64,000 nucleotides of DNA from Silurus meridionalis (Eukaryota > Chordata > Actinopteri > Siluriformes > Siluridae). The position numbers and the translations under genes are program-made. Within the stretch, counting starts at the first letter, position 1; the number at the start of each line of letters is the position of its first letter. The DNA is taken from positions 13,208,132 to 13,272,131 of the forward strand of contig NC_060885.1 in NCBI RefSeq assembly GCF_014805685.1. The letters are read 5' to 3'. Below are positions 40,197 through 55,945 of the stretch, piece after piece. Below the pieces are notes generated by a model. That model was not told where the DNA came from, searched no databases, and saw only the letters and a list, made by a program, of their open reading frames with translations.

Positions 40197-40832
40197 TATG
40201 TGCAAGCATGTTTCCTTCTGGGCCCTATTTTATGTACAGTAGTATTTAAAAATACATAAATAGCACTTTTGTTCTGTTAACTAACAACGACTTTATAAAA
40301 TTACCCCTCAGCTTCTCATGATGTTAGCCTTAATTCACCTAAATTCTTGTCCTGGAACGTCATGAGTTGTTCCATCCTGTGATCTACCATTTATTTTGAT
40401 TATAAACACTTGTCTATAAACAGAATTAGGCTTAGCCTCTCACACACAGTTCATCCCTTCTAGCTGAGAAAGATACAAACTGATCCGCAAATGTCAAATG
40501 CTCTTCGTATTCCAGATTCTTCATTTGAAAGATATACTACACAGTCCTGATGCATGGTGTCACAACAAAAATAACTCTTGTTAAATTTGAACGTTTTGTT
40601 AGAAACTGCTCTCGGCAGAGATTAAAAAGGGATTTGGTAAGTGGGGGGCTCTATGCACTTCAAGTGTGCCAACATTTTAGCAGAAATACATTCAGTGTAC
40701 TGTATGTGTAATTATATGCATTAAGAATGAAATATGATTTTATAACATATATCTGTGTTATGGAGCATATTAAAGTAGGTATAAGTTGGTTGTACACCTA
40801 ACTTGTCAGATTTGGTAATGAGAGTATTATAC
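40197..40832. other. Unique sequence, nothing recognised
   Basis: No exon or repeat family seen. Confidence 0.4.
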
Positions 40833-40991
40833 TGTATATGGAGATATGTCAGTGGACACCTGAACATAATATTTGTATGTGCTTTATGAACATCCCATTC
40901 CATATTAAGTCCCCATATGATGTTATAATAACCACCTTTCTTCTGGGTGGATTTTGGAGTGTGTTGTAGAGATTTGTGCTCATTCAACATA

Positions 40992-41026
<35 letters not shown>

Positions 41027-41375
41027 CAACTTGCTTTAGTACCAGACTTTACTAATGCCAGTACCTGACTTGTAGTGTGTAGGGTGAGAAGGCCTGGGCT
41101 GTCAAATTTAACCCAAAGATGTTCAACAGGGTTGAGGTCAAAGATCAATAGCATTCAAGAAGGACACTCCAACACTATCTTCATGGTGCACAGGGGCATT
41201 GTCATGCTGGAACAGGTTTAGGTCTCTTGTTTCACTTGAAGTGAAATTTTAATGCTTCTACAGTACATCGAAAGATATCCTATACAACTGTGTGACTTTA
41301 ACTTAGTGGTAACAGGTTTTGGGGAAAACATATATAACTAAAAGGTGTCCAAATACTTTCTTCATTAAGTGTACC
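40833..41375 (-). pseudogene. Decayed Tc1-like transposon, transposase remnant on the minus strand
   Basis: The left end reads GTCAGTGGACACCTGAACAT and the right end AAAGGTGTCCAAATACTTTC, so both termini survive in degenerate form. In reverse complement the segment near 41185-41215 encodes NLFQHDNAPVH, the second catalytic Asp block of a Tc1-like transposase. The frame is broken throughout, and a (GT)n array at 40993-41025 interrupts it. The family differs from the intact element at 4558. Confidence 0.8.
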
Positions 41376-42094
41376 TTACTGTATAGATATTTGATACAGT
41401 AACACCTTTAAAACCGGAACTTGGATGATTTATCAAAAAATATAATTCCAGGAATATATCCAAACCATACTGGTATGATTGTGCTGATGCAGATTACGTG
41501 TTTTGTAATGCCCTTTTTTTTCTGCTGACTTATATACCTGGTTAAAAAAATTTAGTATGAATTATAGAGGAAAGTTCATATTGCGCATATCTACAAATAT
41601 GGGAAGCAGTATATTACGCTACATGCAGTTTATTTTACAGGTGATTTTAGAAATTAAGTCAGTAGTCATTTTCAGTTTACAAAACTGTGGTTCTGTAAGC
41701 TGTCATTTAGAGCACAAAACAAATCTGTCAAGAGCTATTCCATTAGTTTCCATGGAAAGATATCTATATAAAACACATCCACAACATAATTTTCTGATAA
41801 TTATATATCACATCATATTTTCACTTCACAACGGTACGCATGCACAAAGTAGTTTTGTGGTCACATTGGTTCACAATGTGGTGGGAATATGGTACTCGCA
41901 GAACCACGTTAAACATGGGTAGATTTTATAGAAGGATAAAACCATCAGACACACAGGACTTTACTGTTCATTTATCAATAATGAATAGGATTTATACAGT
42001 AGTTTTTACATTATACAGAAGCTCCTAGATACAATTTATACATTTAAAATTGTAACCATGTAATCTTCTAATGTCTGATTTGATGGCTGAACAT
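41376..42094. other. Unique sequence, nothing recognised
   Basis: A 121-codon plus-strand frame (41557-41922) has no motifs and is probably chance. Confidence 0.4.
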
Positions 42095-42290
42095 CAAATC
42101 ACACTAAACTTTCTTTCGGCTTCTCCCATTAGGGGTCGCCACAGCGGATCATCTGCATGTTTGATTTGGTACGTTTTTACGCTGGATGCCCTTCCTAACG
42201 CAGCCCTCCCCAATTTATCCGGGCTTGGTACCGGCACTAAGGCTTGTGCAACCCTAATGGCTGGGGTTGGTTCCCTGACCATAAAATCAC
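42095..42290 (+). mobile_element. Dispersed fish retroelement tail
   Basis: It contains TCTTTCGGCTTCTCCCATTA, GGGGTCGCCACAGCGGATCA, GGATGCCCTTCCTAACGCAG and CCGGGCTTGGTACCGGCAC. These are signature blocks of a very common teleost non-LTR-associated repeat. It is internally shortened between GGATCATCTGCATG and ACGCTGGATGCC. Confidence 0.7.
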
Positions 42291-42299
42291 AATAATGGA

Positions 42300-42655
42300 C
42301 GTTTATGCACAGGACAGACTCAATGACGGTTGAGTAGAACATCGTCCACAGCTCGTGTTTCACACTGAACTTCTTAAGTTATTAAAGAAAGATGGTAGAT
42401 CCCAGGAAACTGAATGTCTCCACTGCAGCCACAGTGCTATTCGGGATGGTAAAAGTGCTCCTAAATCTCCTAAAACAACTCATGGTTGTTGTTCAGCCTC
42501 CTGTCATCACAAAGATTTGTTCTCTCTTGCAAATAAGGGCGAACTGGTAAAACATTGGTCGAATTTCTAGAGCTTGACAGAGGGACCTAACCAGTGCAGT
42601 CACTGGTGTACAGGGAGAAGAGCAGCGCAGAGGGAACACATATCTAACAAGCCCT
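42300..42655 (-). mobile_element. LINE fragment, reverse orientation
   Basis: It includes AGGGAGAAGAGCAGCGCAGA and CTGAATGTCTCCACTGCAGC, typical of the reversed open-reading-frame-2 and 3' region of a fish LINE. Heavily mutated, with no usable frame. Confidence 0.5.
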
Positions 42656-42751
42656 GAATACAAATTAAAAAAAAAAAAAATTCAGCATTGACTGTAGATT
42701 CACTTGGCCTAAATTAGAAATCATGAATGCAGCTGCCTATTTTGTCCTTAT

Positions 42752-42756
<5 letters not shown>

Positions 42757-42800
<44 letters not shown>
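42757..42800. repeat. (GT)n microsatellite
   Basis: Pure GT run. Confidence 0.95.
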
Positions 42801-42801
<1 letters not shown>

Positions 42802-43382
42802 CATACTTACCTCATTCTATTTTTAAGGCATCAAAGAGACCTTATGTGTCATGAAATAGTCCTTGAGTGCTAGTACATTAGAGGCTGCTCATATAAGATC
42901 ATCATCAGCCATCACTGGTCTCCTTTGGTCTTTCAGGTGGTAACTACAACCGGTTGTGTAGCCTGAAACTTTTTCCTGTCTAATGTAGGTTTTTCTCAAT
43001 GCTATCAAAGTCATTATTTTGGCAGTCATTAGCTGTCAATCTTGCTTTGCAAAATCACAAGAAAACCTTGTTAAAGTAATATTAAGTGTATTTATCAAAT
43101 TTAATATATAATTGTATCTGCTGCACTAGATAGACAGTTGACTGACAAGCAGGTCCAGTAAAACCTGCTGACAAACAGAACCCTATTCATAACATTACTG
43201 GATAATTTTCTTTTCTCAGCCTTTTAAACAGTATATTCCAGTCTCTTGCCAAAAGTCTTCATCATGTGTGTCAGTGCATTTTCCAACACAATAAAGATTT
43301 TATCTGTTCTGATTTCACAGACATCCTATCTCCATACAAAGATGTCTTACTTCTCTATGAAATATTTATCATATAACAGTTG
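42801..43382. other. Unique sequence, nothing recognised
   Basis: No exon or repeat recognised before the pogo-like element. Confidence 0.4.
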
Positions 43383-44301
43383 CCGTAATGTCCGGACTAT
43401 GAAGCGCACATATATAAGCCCCACCCACTGAATTTTGAACATAAATAAGCCGCACCTGTCTATAAGCCTACACTGAAACTAATGAACTTTACACAACTTT
43501 AATGAAAGACAGTGTCTGTTACACGGTGTAACGGGTGAAATATGTTGTGGCTCCTTTAAGAGCAGAGTGGCATTTTGAGAATAGGTTGCCGCCACATTTT
43601 TCCGGTATTACTGTATGTGTGCAAGACCGAGGAATATGTTCTTATTATTTTCTGATGCTCATTTCTAAGTTTCTTTGACTAACCTGTAACGGTGTTGCCA
43701 AGAAAAATAAAGCACGAGTTTTGGAAACCTGTCTGTGCTTATATGATTTCTGTTGCAACTGGAGTTAGCGAGCTCTCCCATGACCCAGACTCAACGCATT
43801 ACAACGGCTTGTATCTAAACAGTAGCCTACCAAGAAAGTCATTGTTCACTGTCTTCCTCCTTCCTTTCACAACAATTTCTCTCGGGAGTTTTTCTTTTGG
43901 CATCGTCGTGTGTTTAAAAATCACCATTGGTGAAGCTTTTCTCCCGATGCCGTGCAGCTCAGAACACAGGTGAAGTGCGTTTTTTCATGCCCGGTTGTTT
44001 TCAGCGTGACGAATGATTCACATTTCCTGTTGACAGTCCGAGTGAGCGGCAGGTCAAACATCAGAGGAACCTCATCCATATTTATGATGTGGTGCGGCCC
44101 GATTCAGTGGGAGCGTGATTTAATATAAAGAGTTTTTATTGGTTTACCTGAACCCGTTCGGCAATTTCATTGGTCTAATGTTATGGGGCTCAGTTTCTTG
44201 GCTTGAAGCTTGTGAAACCGGGAAAAAAGCTGCTTTGTTGTTTAAGATGCGGGGTTCGAAACGTGGGGAAAAAGTAGTGGCTTATAGTCCGGAAAATACG
44301 G
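43383..44301 (-). mobile_element. Internally deleted pogo-like (Tigger-type) transposon
   Basis: The left end CCGTAATGTCCGGACTATGA and the right end, in reverse complement, CCGTATTTTCCGGACTATAA are matching terminal repeats of a common vertebrate element. Inside, on the minus strand, lies part of a transposase. At 919 bp it is too short to encode a full one. GGCTTATAGTCCGGAAAATA at the right is the best-kept terminus. Confidence 0.8.
43921..44079 (-). pseudogene. Pogo-like DDE transposase remnant
   Basis: From 44079 the minus strand reads MDEVPLMFDLPLTRTVN, later FVTLKTTGHEKTHFTCVLSC. It then stops after EKLHQW because of a frameshift; similarity continues in another frame (TMPKEKL-type residues near 43890). 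MDEVPL corresponds to the first catalytic Asp block of pogo/Tigger-like transposases. The DNA-binding N-terminus and the remaining acidic residues are missing. Confidence 0.75.
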
Positions 44302-46039
44302 TATATAATATATCTCTGTTTTATTTTCAGTAGGTGGTAAAGATGGTCCTCCACCATATATCTGTCGGTGGGTTTCATAGATCATGCCCAGAGGTAAAGC
44401 TTAAATATGACTACAAGTTACCAACTCAAGCACTTTGGCTTAAAGAAATTATCAAATATTTTTTCAATTTAATTGTGACCTAATATGGCCACAATTTAAA
44501 AACAAATGTAAGAACTAGGTGCCTTGAAAAATTTTCATAATGGCACTTTCTGACAATGATAGTGAAATGCAAATCCAAATCAACAACCATTACACTGAAA
44601 CAATGAGTGTCAAACAAGAATGAGAAAAACATAACTCAGCTTTATGCACATTGTAGCAACATGTACTTGTATCCAATTTGATCCAGCACTACACTACAGT
44701 ACATTACACTAACATGTATCTGTAAATGTTTTCTGGTGTTAAAAAATGTGATTAAATTAGGTTCTCTTTTAGTCTATATTAGCTCACACTAGATTTTAAG
44801 TACCATATACAGGGATGGATTAGTAAATCATGAGCCCCTGGGCAGAAACCTAAGTAGAACACACTTTCCAACCCTGCTACTTAGAAGGCAATTCGATAAT
44901 GTTTAATTTTACATAATAAGTGATAATATCCAGGATAATTTTTAAGGTTATAAGTTACCAATAACTCACTTTTTTTTAAAAAGCTTCAGAAACGGTGTGT
45001 GTGTGTTATAGGGGTTAGAGGATGTAAATCCTTCATGGATTTGATGCACTCACATGATAAAGGTGAGGGAGAAACACATCAGCAGGTTACAGCTGTCATT
45101 AGAGAATAACTATTTTGCTTAATATTTGTATTATGAATTTATGTCACAGATATGGAGATAAAATAAACACTATGTGCAAATGTCCAAAGAAGATACAGGA
45201 ACATTATGACTTCAATTGCCAATCTCTGGGTGAAGATGCCAAAACTGGTAATCAGTCAGCAAACACTTAAAGACAAAGTCAAAGAAGAAACATTGCAAAG
45301 ACAACCACAGATTTAAACAAGAACAGAGGCAATGATGTTGACCTGCTACACAACTAAAGCAGTAGTATAGATTTTAAAATTAGTAATCTTCATAAAAAAA
45401 AAAGTTACAAAGGTACAAGTGTTGCATTGTTACTGTAAAACAAATACAATAAATATGAAAATCAAGCAAAAAGAAGAACAGCTGTTGATGCTAAATAATA
45501 TGAGGATCGTGACCTGAAATTATTTTAATCTAGTAATTTAACACTGAAATCCCGTTCCACTGAAAGAAAGAAAAAAACAACTGAGGCAGGCCGGTTTAGT
45601 TTATTTGTTTGTGATTTGTTGTGTATTTCAGATTTTTTTAGAGATACTTTTATTGTATAATTTAAACAGCAAGCATCATCTGCAGAGATTCAACCCATTT
45701 GTAGGTGTTATTACCTGCTATTTGTCCGTTGGAACACTAGATGCTGCTAATGTGCGATATGCTGAAGTGTTGATTCAGACAGCATTATAACGTAAATACT
45801 TAGATTTTTCCCTCATGCTTGTGGAGTACTTTCTAGCAGAAATGCATGTCTGGATAAACAAGATTTATCAATGAACTATTTATAAAAGAATCTAACTTAA
45901 AAGCATGAATTTATAATATTATATTAAGATTTGATAGTGAAATCTGATAGCTTCTCTGTTGGTCATTAACATGCATCAACATAGAAAATAATTTACAAAA
46001 CTGTGTGGGACAGGGGAAATAAATGTATAGTAATGCTTA
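44302..46039. other. Unique flank, nothing recognised
   Basis: AT-rich with chance frames only. No splice-supported exon. Confidence 0.4.
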
Positions 46040-46200
46040 CATGTGCAGAGTTTGAATAGGAGGTCTTCATGTCTTTATGGGTGCCCTTGGACTTTCCTGT
46101 TTCCTCCTAAATAACTAAAACATTTAATTAAGCCACACAAAATTGACCCTAGATGTGAGTGAGTTGAATGTGAATATGAATAACTGAATAAATGAATAGA
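46040..46200 (+). mobile_element. SINE-like repeat, family S1 fragment
   Basis: GTGCAGAGTTTGAATAGGAG, TCCTGTTTCCTCCTAAATAA and CCCTAGATGTGAGTGAGTTG correspond to middle and 3' blocks of family S1. The 5' end is absent. Confidence 0.55.
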
Positions 46201-46224
46201 ACTTAGTAAATAGATGTTGGATTT

Positions 46225-46375
46225 CTGACAGGACAGTTGCGAGTACAAACCCGATTGCAGTTAAGCTGCATGAACAAGGTCCTTAACCTTTAACTAAATG
46301 GGATGAATGCAAGTTGTTCTGGATGAGGGTGTCTGCCAAATGTACATAAATGTAAATGTGAAATGTAAATGTGTG
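46225..46375 (+). mobile_element. tRNA-type SINE 3' part, family S2
   Basis: It contains AACAAGGTCCTTAACCTTTAA and GGATGAGGGTGTCTGCCAAA, followed by a TGTAAATG repeat tail, the usual ending of this SINE. Confidence 0.7.
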
Positions 46376-46470
46376 TACATGGTTTTTGTAATAGATTGTA
46401 TAGGATCCTTGTTGCCCACCATTCTAACATAAGCACCGGATCCAAGGAGCTGAAACCTTGGATCTGCTTG

Positions 46471-46800
46471 TACACTATATGGACACAAATTTAGTGGACT
46501 CCTGACCATAGGATTTGTATGTGCTTTTTAAAAAACCCATTCCATACTTAGTCCCTATTTGCTGTTGTAATAACTGCCACTCTTCTGGGAAGATGTTTTA
46601 CTAGATCTTGGAATTTGTTTGTGGAGATTTGTGCTCATTCAGCCAAAGGGCAAAGTTAAGTTAGGTACTGATGTAGGGTGAGAAACCCTGGGAAAAGTAA
46701 TCATACTAATTCATTCCAAAGGTTAAAAGCTAAAACAGGGTTAAGGTCATAGCTCTATAACAGGCCACTCAGGATCTTCCACTCCAAACCAGGTACATCA
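46471..46800 (-). pseudogene. Decayed Tc1-like element (one end)
   Basis: It starts TACACTATATGGACACAAAT with GACTCCTGACCAT, then ATTTGTATGTGCTTTTT and CTGTTGTAATAACTGCCACT. A GATTTGTGCTCATTCAGCCA block follows. This is the same order as the relic at 40833. It stops before the transposase catalytic centre. Confidence 0.7.
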
Positions 46801-47689
46801 GTTGGAACAAAAAAAAACAATACACTAAAATGCCACTTCCATACTTTAAGGATTAGAGTAGCTTCTTATATGCACCTCTGTGCAAACATTTCATAACTAG
46901 AAATGTTGGTCCTTTATCAACTGTAAAACAACAATCATTTTCAGTGAGTTAAGTTGAATTAAGTCTTTGTCTTAACCTGGCTTCATTCTGCTCAGGGTAA
47001 CTTGATATTTTCAGTGTCAGCAAGCTTTCTTAAAAAGCTCCAGTTCATAGGAAAGTTTTGGCACGTTTTTTCTAACAGATTGAATCGAGCAAATGATTGC
47101 ACAACAGGCCTATGAGTCACACTCCTTCCCTCTATTCAAACAGAGTAACACTGCAGTGAAGTGTGACTGCTCTTAGAACAAGCAGTGTGTTGAAATAGGG
47201 AATACTACTCATAATATAACTGGGATTTGAGGCCAAACTATGCAAATCTGATTTAGCAAATCAAATTGTTTAAAAGCATAAAATGATGTCTGGGTATTTG
47301 GTTGCTCTGTCATTTGTACAACTGGGTAAAAAAAAAAAACTTTTTATAGGAGTCTGTTTAAGCCAATCATTTTATAGAATTTGGGGGTTATTTTGGTTTT
47401 GATAGTATTGTACTGTAATCCAAATGATAGCTGCAAAATTCCAGACATTTGCATTTTTTATTGTTGTTGATACCATGTATTATTAGATTGTTGTTTTCTA
47501 CATTTATTTCTTGATTGATTAGAAACAATAACCCTCATTAAATTATTTGCCTTCGTAGTTACTTTCCCTATAGTCTGGAAATGGAATTGTTATCTTGTAA
47601 GATGCAAACTAGAAAGTGAACTGAGGAGCTAGCTGGCAAATAAATAGCCAAAGCAATATACAAGGTATAAAAGTCGCCACCGGCTTGCT
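46801..47689. other. Unique sequence; possible conserved element at 47050-47280
   Basis: The 47050-47280 part is repeat-free, contains an octamer-like ATGCAAATC and is not AT-biased like its flanks. Nothing else was seen. Confidence 0.35.
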
Positions 47690-47825
47690 CATCAGGGACA
47701 AGCGTACACTTATAAAGAACATCTTATTCATTTTTATCACTACATTATCTGTGTAAATCTGCTTTGAGACAAAGTTCATTGTTAAAAGCGCAATACAAAT
47801 AAAAATGAATTGAATTAAATTGAAT
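47690..47825. repeat. Dispersed repeat family R2, copy 2, inverted
   Basis: GGCTTGCTCATCAGGGACAA, ATCTGCTTTGAGACAAAG and AAAGCGCAATACAAATAAAA are the reverse complement of the blocks at 31105-31290. It ends in a GAATT-type short repeat. Confidence 0.75.
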
Positions 47826-49224
47826 ACATGTTACAGTAAGTTTAGTTAATAAAGCCAAAGCATGCACATGCTAAGTGTGTTACTACACTATGTCTATACT
47901 TCACAAGCTTTATCAACATGTTTCATGCTAATTCTGCAAATGAAAAACAAACAACAACAAAAACAGTAAATAGTGGTAGGAGTCCAAACTTACGAGTAGG
48001 GACAAGGAGTTTTTTTTAAAACATATCTCTAGCTTTTGATTTCAATTCATTTCTATTTTTTCTTTTTGTAATCTTTAAAGCACTTGTACTTAAACCTTTC
48101 ATTGTGTGTGTGGCCTTTGTGTTTGTCCCTGGTGAAAAATACAGCTTGGACTGATAAGCTCAAATCTGCCAAACATATGCTGAGCTGTTCAAGCTGGTAG
48201 GCCATCTTTCCTGGCTCTTTAGCATCTTATTTGCATTTGTAATATTCTGATTAAAAACTTTTCTTAAACATAACTTGGCTTTTTCCTTAGTAAAAGTAAT
48301 TCTGAAACAGTTTCATTTCTATTTTAGCACTTACCGGTTAGCAAAGATGTATTTTTAGCATTTCTGAAAGTTTCCATTTTGGTGATGTCTCACTTATATG
48401 CTTCTTTAATTTCAAACTGATGAGGTCAATATTTTCAGTTTGAAGTCTCATCATTGCTGTTCCTGGGCAACAAACTACTAATGTTGGTTTATTGACAGTT
48501 TGTTACCAGAGTGGCTTAGTTGGTCTTTCCTATACAAGATGTTGCAAACATTGAGCCAATGTTGGCAAAGGAGTGCTCTAAGAACAACAATGACCCAATG
48601 TTGACCTAACAAAGGGGAACTTTTCATTTGACCCTGCCAACACTGAAAACGAAAATTTTATAATGCCACAATGCTGCTTGCAACCTGTGTTCCTGATCCC
48701 ATCCAGTCTAATTTCACTGCTTTAATCTAACACAAACAGTCAAATTAAACGAGGTTATCCTTTACATAATTCACAAATATAATCTTAAATATGAATGTAC
48801 AAGTGAATTTACGTAGAGTCACTAAAAGAGTGTTGTAAATATTAATAATCATCATTAAATTAAGTTAAATGTTTTGCACATAAAATATAAAACGAAAGGA
48901 TTTCTGCAATGCAAAAGCAGCACAAGAGCAATGCAAAACATTGCACTGAACTGTAAGATCTACAGGCGAGTCATGTGCCCTAGCGCCAACGTTTTATTAT
49001 TTAATGTATTTCGCACGTTACTCCACAAGATGGCAGTGTTGACATGGTTTGGATTTCCTGTAAGATTTCTTTTAGCGGCTATTCTCTTTTGTATGTTAAC
49101 TGCTTGTGTGCTTGACATTAACATGATGTAATATAGGTAGTTATCCTGATTATCTTGTACGTTAAAAAACTAGATCAACAAACAATATATGTGTGTTTAT
49201 CATATGTAAACTATATATGTGTTT
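47826..49224. other. Unique flank, nothing recognised
   Basis: No exon, RNA gene or named repeat was recognised. Confidence 0.4.
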
Positions 49225-49450
49225 ATCATATCCTGGGAGGTGGGAATAGACCCTGGATAAGGACTAGTTTATTCAAGAAACACACACTTCATACCTAGCA
49301 CAATTAAGCGTAAGCTGTGCATACAATTGTAAGTTTGTACGATGTGGCAGAAAGCTGGAGAACACAGACATTAGCCTGAGCTCAGGATAAAACCAGGGAC
49401 CCTGAAGCTATGAGACGGGAAAAGCTACCCACTGTGGCACCAGGTTGCCA
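49225..49450 (-). mobile_element. SINE-like repeat, family S1, reverse orientation
   Basis: AGAAAGCTGGAGAACACAGA, AACCAGGGACCCTGAAGCTA and CCACTGTGGCACCAGGTTGC are the reversed family blocks (gtggcac...gctccagggtcc...). Moderately decayed. Confidence 0.6.
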
Positions 49451-49522
49451 TAACAAACTTCAAAAAACTAGAAATAGTTGTATAAGTGTTCGTGTACATG
49501 GAACAAGTCATATACACTCTAT

Positions 49523-49695
49523 ACACACACACACACACACACACACGTCTTACTATTCATGAGAGAATTGTTAACTACAGCACCATTATTAAAACAACTA
49601 TTTAATGTGATATGTACATTCAAATCTAATGCTAACCTAATGCTAATCTGAGAAAAAAACTACCCACATTCAGTCCCTACCAAGATATATAAAAC

Positions 49696-49751
<56 letters not shown>
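49523..49751. repeat. Two (CA)n microsatellites (49523-49547 and 49697-49751)
   Basis: Both are near-pure CA; the second has one CTCACA interruption. Unique sequence lies between them. Confidence 0.9.
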
Positions 49752-53279
<3,528 letters not shown>

Positions 53280-53490
53280 ATCCATCCATTTTGGATAACC
53301 ATTTTGGATAAAGAAGGCAGGGGACACACCAAACCGCCTTTAACTCACATCTTTGGACTACGAAGGAATGCAGAGTATCCAGAGGAAACCCATAGCGAAA
53401 ACAAGCAAACTCTAGTGGTATTCCAACCCCCAACCCCCAACCTGTAAGTCAAACATGCTAACCCCTAAGCCACCATGCCACCCCAAAATA
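53280..53490 (-). mobile_element. SINE-like repeat, family S1, reverse orientation
   Basis: ATCTTTGGACTACGAAGGAA, CCAGAGGAAACCCA, AGCAAACTCTAGTGGTATTC and CTAAGCCACCATGCCACC match the reversed common fish pattern (ggaggaaacccacc...gcaaactcca...aagccaccgtgcc). Confidence 0.75.
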
Positions 53491-54389
53491 CATTCTTATA
53501 TTGTCCTTATATTGACTGACAAAAAATAATATCTAAATAATAAATGTCATGGTTTAGGTTTTTTTTTTCCCCCAAAATTGTGGAAAACATGCTGAATCTC
53601 TTCTCTGTGGTAATCACACACAGATGACAGATGTGCTAGATAGAAATGAGGTAGTATTCTGGAAAAAAATTTACCTTCTTAAATAAATAAATAATTTGAA
53701 ATGGTATTAGACAATATTTTGCTGACTCAAATAAGATTTGTGATCATAACCACTATCAGCAGAATATTGTACAGAATAACTTTTTTATATTAAAAAGCCA
53801 TGGTGGAGAATGTCATTGTGGCTCACAAGACAAATTAAAGTATCTTGTCTCCTCTGACTACATTTGCTATGCAAGCCACAAAGACAACCCCAGACAGAAT
53901 CTGTCTCAGGTCATGGAAATGAGCTAAAACAGCTGGTATATCACTCCTGATACGTGGTAGCAATTCACATCACCTTCGTAAATTTGCCTTGTTCTCGATT
54001 AATTTCCTTTGTGTGGATTTATGAATTTAGTGGTAAATTCACCTTTCAATAGACTTAAAGTATTTACCTTCCTTTACAAAAATGATATGCATGTCAGTGT
54101 GTGGGTGGTACTATGTGAAAAGGGAAAAGTGCAAGAAGACAGATGACTCCCTGTTATGGCATTTCCTTCCGTACCTGATTTAATAGCCTCTAATCATCTG
54201 AGTGACATTGCCCAGACTCAGCTTAAAGGCATGCACAACTCTTATATTCACTGATCTGTAAGAGGAAAATGATGCAGAGATGTATAAATGCAGATAAATG
54301 CAGAACCATCTTCTCTAAATTTTGGAGGATTCGAAATAATAAAGATAAAATAACTAGAGTAGAATTTAGACATGTAGACATATTCACTT
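53491..54389. other. Unique flank, nothing recognised
   Basis: No exon or repeat family was recognised. Confidence 0.4.
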
Positions 54390-54602
54390 AGGGTGTACTC
54401 ACTTTTGTTGGAAGCTATTTTGGCAATAATGGCTGTATGTTGAATTAATTTCGGAGGACAGTAAATCTGTACTGCTATAAAAGCGGCACATTGACGATTA
54501 TAAAATATATCCAAGTATTATTCCTGTAGTATTGCCCTTTGTGAAGGTATAATAAAATAATTGCTGAAATGGGAGTGTACTCATTTTTGTGAGATACTGT
54601 AT
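54390..54602. mobile_element. Tc1-like terminal fragment with two transposase-site copies
   Basis: AGGGTGTACTCACTTTTGTT at one side and GGAGTGTACTCATTTTTGTG then AGATACTGTA at the other are direct repeats about 180 bases apart. This is the right-end IR/DR unit of a fish Tc1 family (gggtgtactcacttttgtgagatactgta). The rest of the element is absent. Confidence 0.75.
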
Positions 54603-55017
54603 ATAAAATCTTTGTATTATGGAAATTGCATTTCATTGAAAGACAATGGATTTTATTACCTGGCAAAATGACTGTTATCTGGTAATTATTACTGCTAAAA
54701 CGTGTGAAAGCATTTTCACATAGGTCAATTAAATATTGGTAACATTGTTCATCAGATAATGAGATGCTCTATATATTTAACCATTTCTAGCAGTACAGTG
54801 GCATTCAACATTCAATATTTATGCAAGTCTGTTAGAGGATGTCACTGCTATGTTTCTGTATATAGTGAATCATGGCTTAGCTGCAGGTGAGCAGGGCAAT
54901 GGGAAAGGGGAGGAGTGTAAGCCCCTGCTGGAAAAACAGCTCACACCTCGCCACAATAGCATTGATACAGAAATTGAGAGGACATATAAAGCTTTTATAA
55001 AGTTTAACACTGTATAT
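54603..55017. other. Unique sequence, nothing recognised
   Basis: No repeat or exon was recognised. Confidence 0.35.
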
Positions 55018-55275
55018 AATATAGAATATAAGAATATCCTTTATTTGTCACATATACATTATAACACAGTGAAGTTCTTTCTTCGCATATACCAGCTTGG
55101 TTGGAAGCTGGGGGCAGAGTGCAGGGTCAGCCATGATCTGCACGCCTGGAGCACTGATGGTTAAGGGCCTTGCTCAAGGGCCCAAGAGTGGCAGCTTTGC
55201 GATGCCAGGGCTTGAAACCTCAACCTTCTGATCAGTAACCCAGCGCCTTAACCACTGAGCTACCACTCCCCAGTG
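55018..55275 (-). mobile_element. Dispersed fish SINE/LINE-tail repeat, family R3
   Basis: CCTTTATTTGTCACATATAC, CCAGCTTGGTTGGAAGCTGG, GGGTTAAGGGCC-type GGTTAAGGGCCTTGCTCAAG, GGCTTGAAACCTCAACCTTC and CCTTAACCACTGAGCTACCA occur in the order of a common otophysan repeat. The CACTGAGCTACC end is the complement of a tRNA-like A box (GGTAGCTCAGTGG), which sets the minus orientation. Confidence 0.75.
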
Positions 55276-55529
55276 TATATTGTTATATTATATACAGATT
55301 CCTTTTTCTGGTCTTTGATAAATGTTACAATAGTAAAATACTGATTGAAGATCAAATTTGACGATCAGCATTAGTGCAACCTGGGAAACATTCACCGCTA
55401 AGCAGTAAGCAGAGTGAGAGGGGAAAAGGTGCGTTTGCGACTAGCTCTAGCAGAAGAAATGTGATAATAATCACATAATAGAAGATGAGCAGGAGCAGTC
55501 CTGATTTCCACCCAGGAGGCACCATGATT

Positions 55530-55945
55530 TACAGATGGGGCAGCTGGGACCCTCACATCAACAGCAGGGTGTGACACAGGACTCAGAGGTCATATTCACA
55601 CCACTAATCTGGACTTCTTTGCGTCTGATTTCTGGATTGCTGCTATTTGCTCTTTTGCACATTTTGTTTACATTTTTGCTACTGTTCCCTTTGTCTCTTT
55701 ATACAGTTTTACTGGCGGAGCTATTTTGTGTTTTGTGTATTGTCTTGTGTTGTCTTTGCACTGTTTGCACCAGGTTGCACACATGCACTTTATGTGAGGA
55801 CACTTACTTGTCCTTAGCCCTGTGTTTTCTGTTTGATTTTTGTTGTATGTAGCATCAGGGTTCTGGAGGAACGTTGTTTTATCTCACTGTGTACTGCGTC
55901 AGCTATATATGGTTGAAATTACAACAAAAGCTTCTTGACTTCTTC
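55530..55945 (+). mobile_element. LINE 3' UTR and tail
   Basis: This is a longer copy of the tail at 11755: GGTTCTGGAGGAACGTTGTT, TCTCACTGTGTACTG, CAGCTATATATGGTTGAAAT and AAAAGCTTCTTGACTTCTTC. It is preceded by the T-rich, non-coding 3' UTR. The 105-codon frame at 55535 is within this repeat and is not a gene. Confidence 0.65.

Noticed and set aside
55535..55852. 105-codon frame rich in Leu and Cys
   Set aside because: It lies inside the 3' UTR of a LINE copy.
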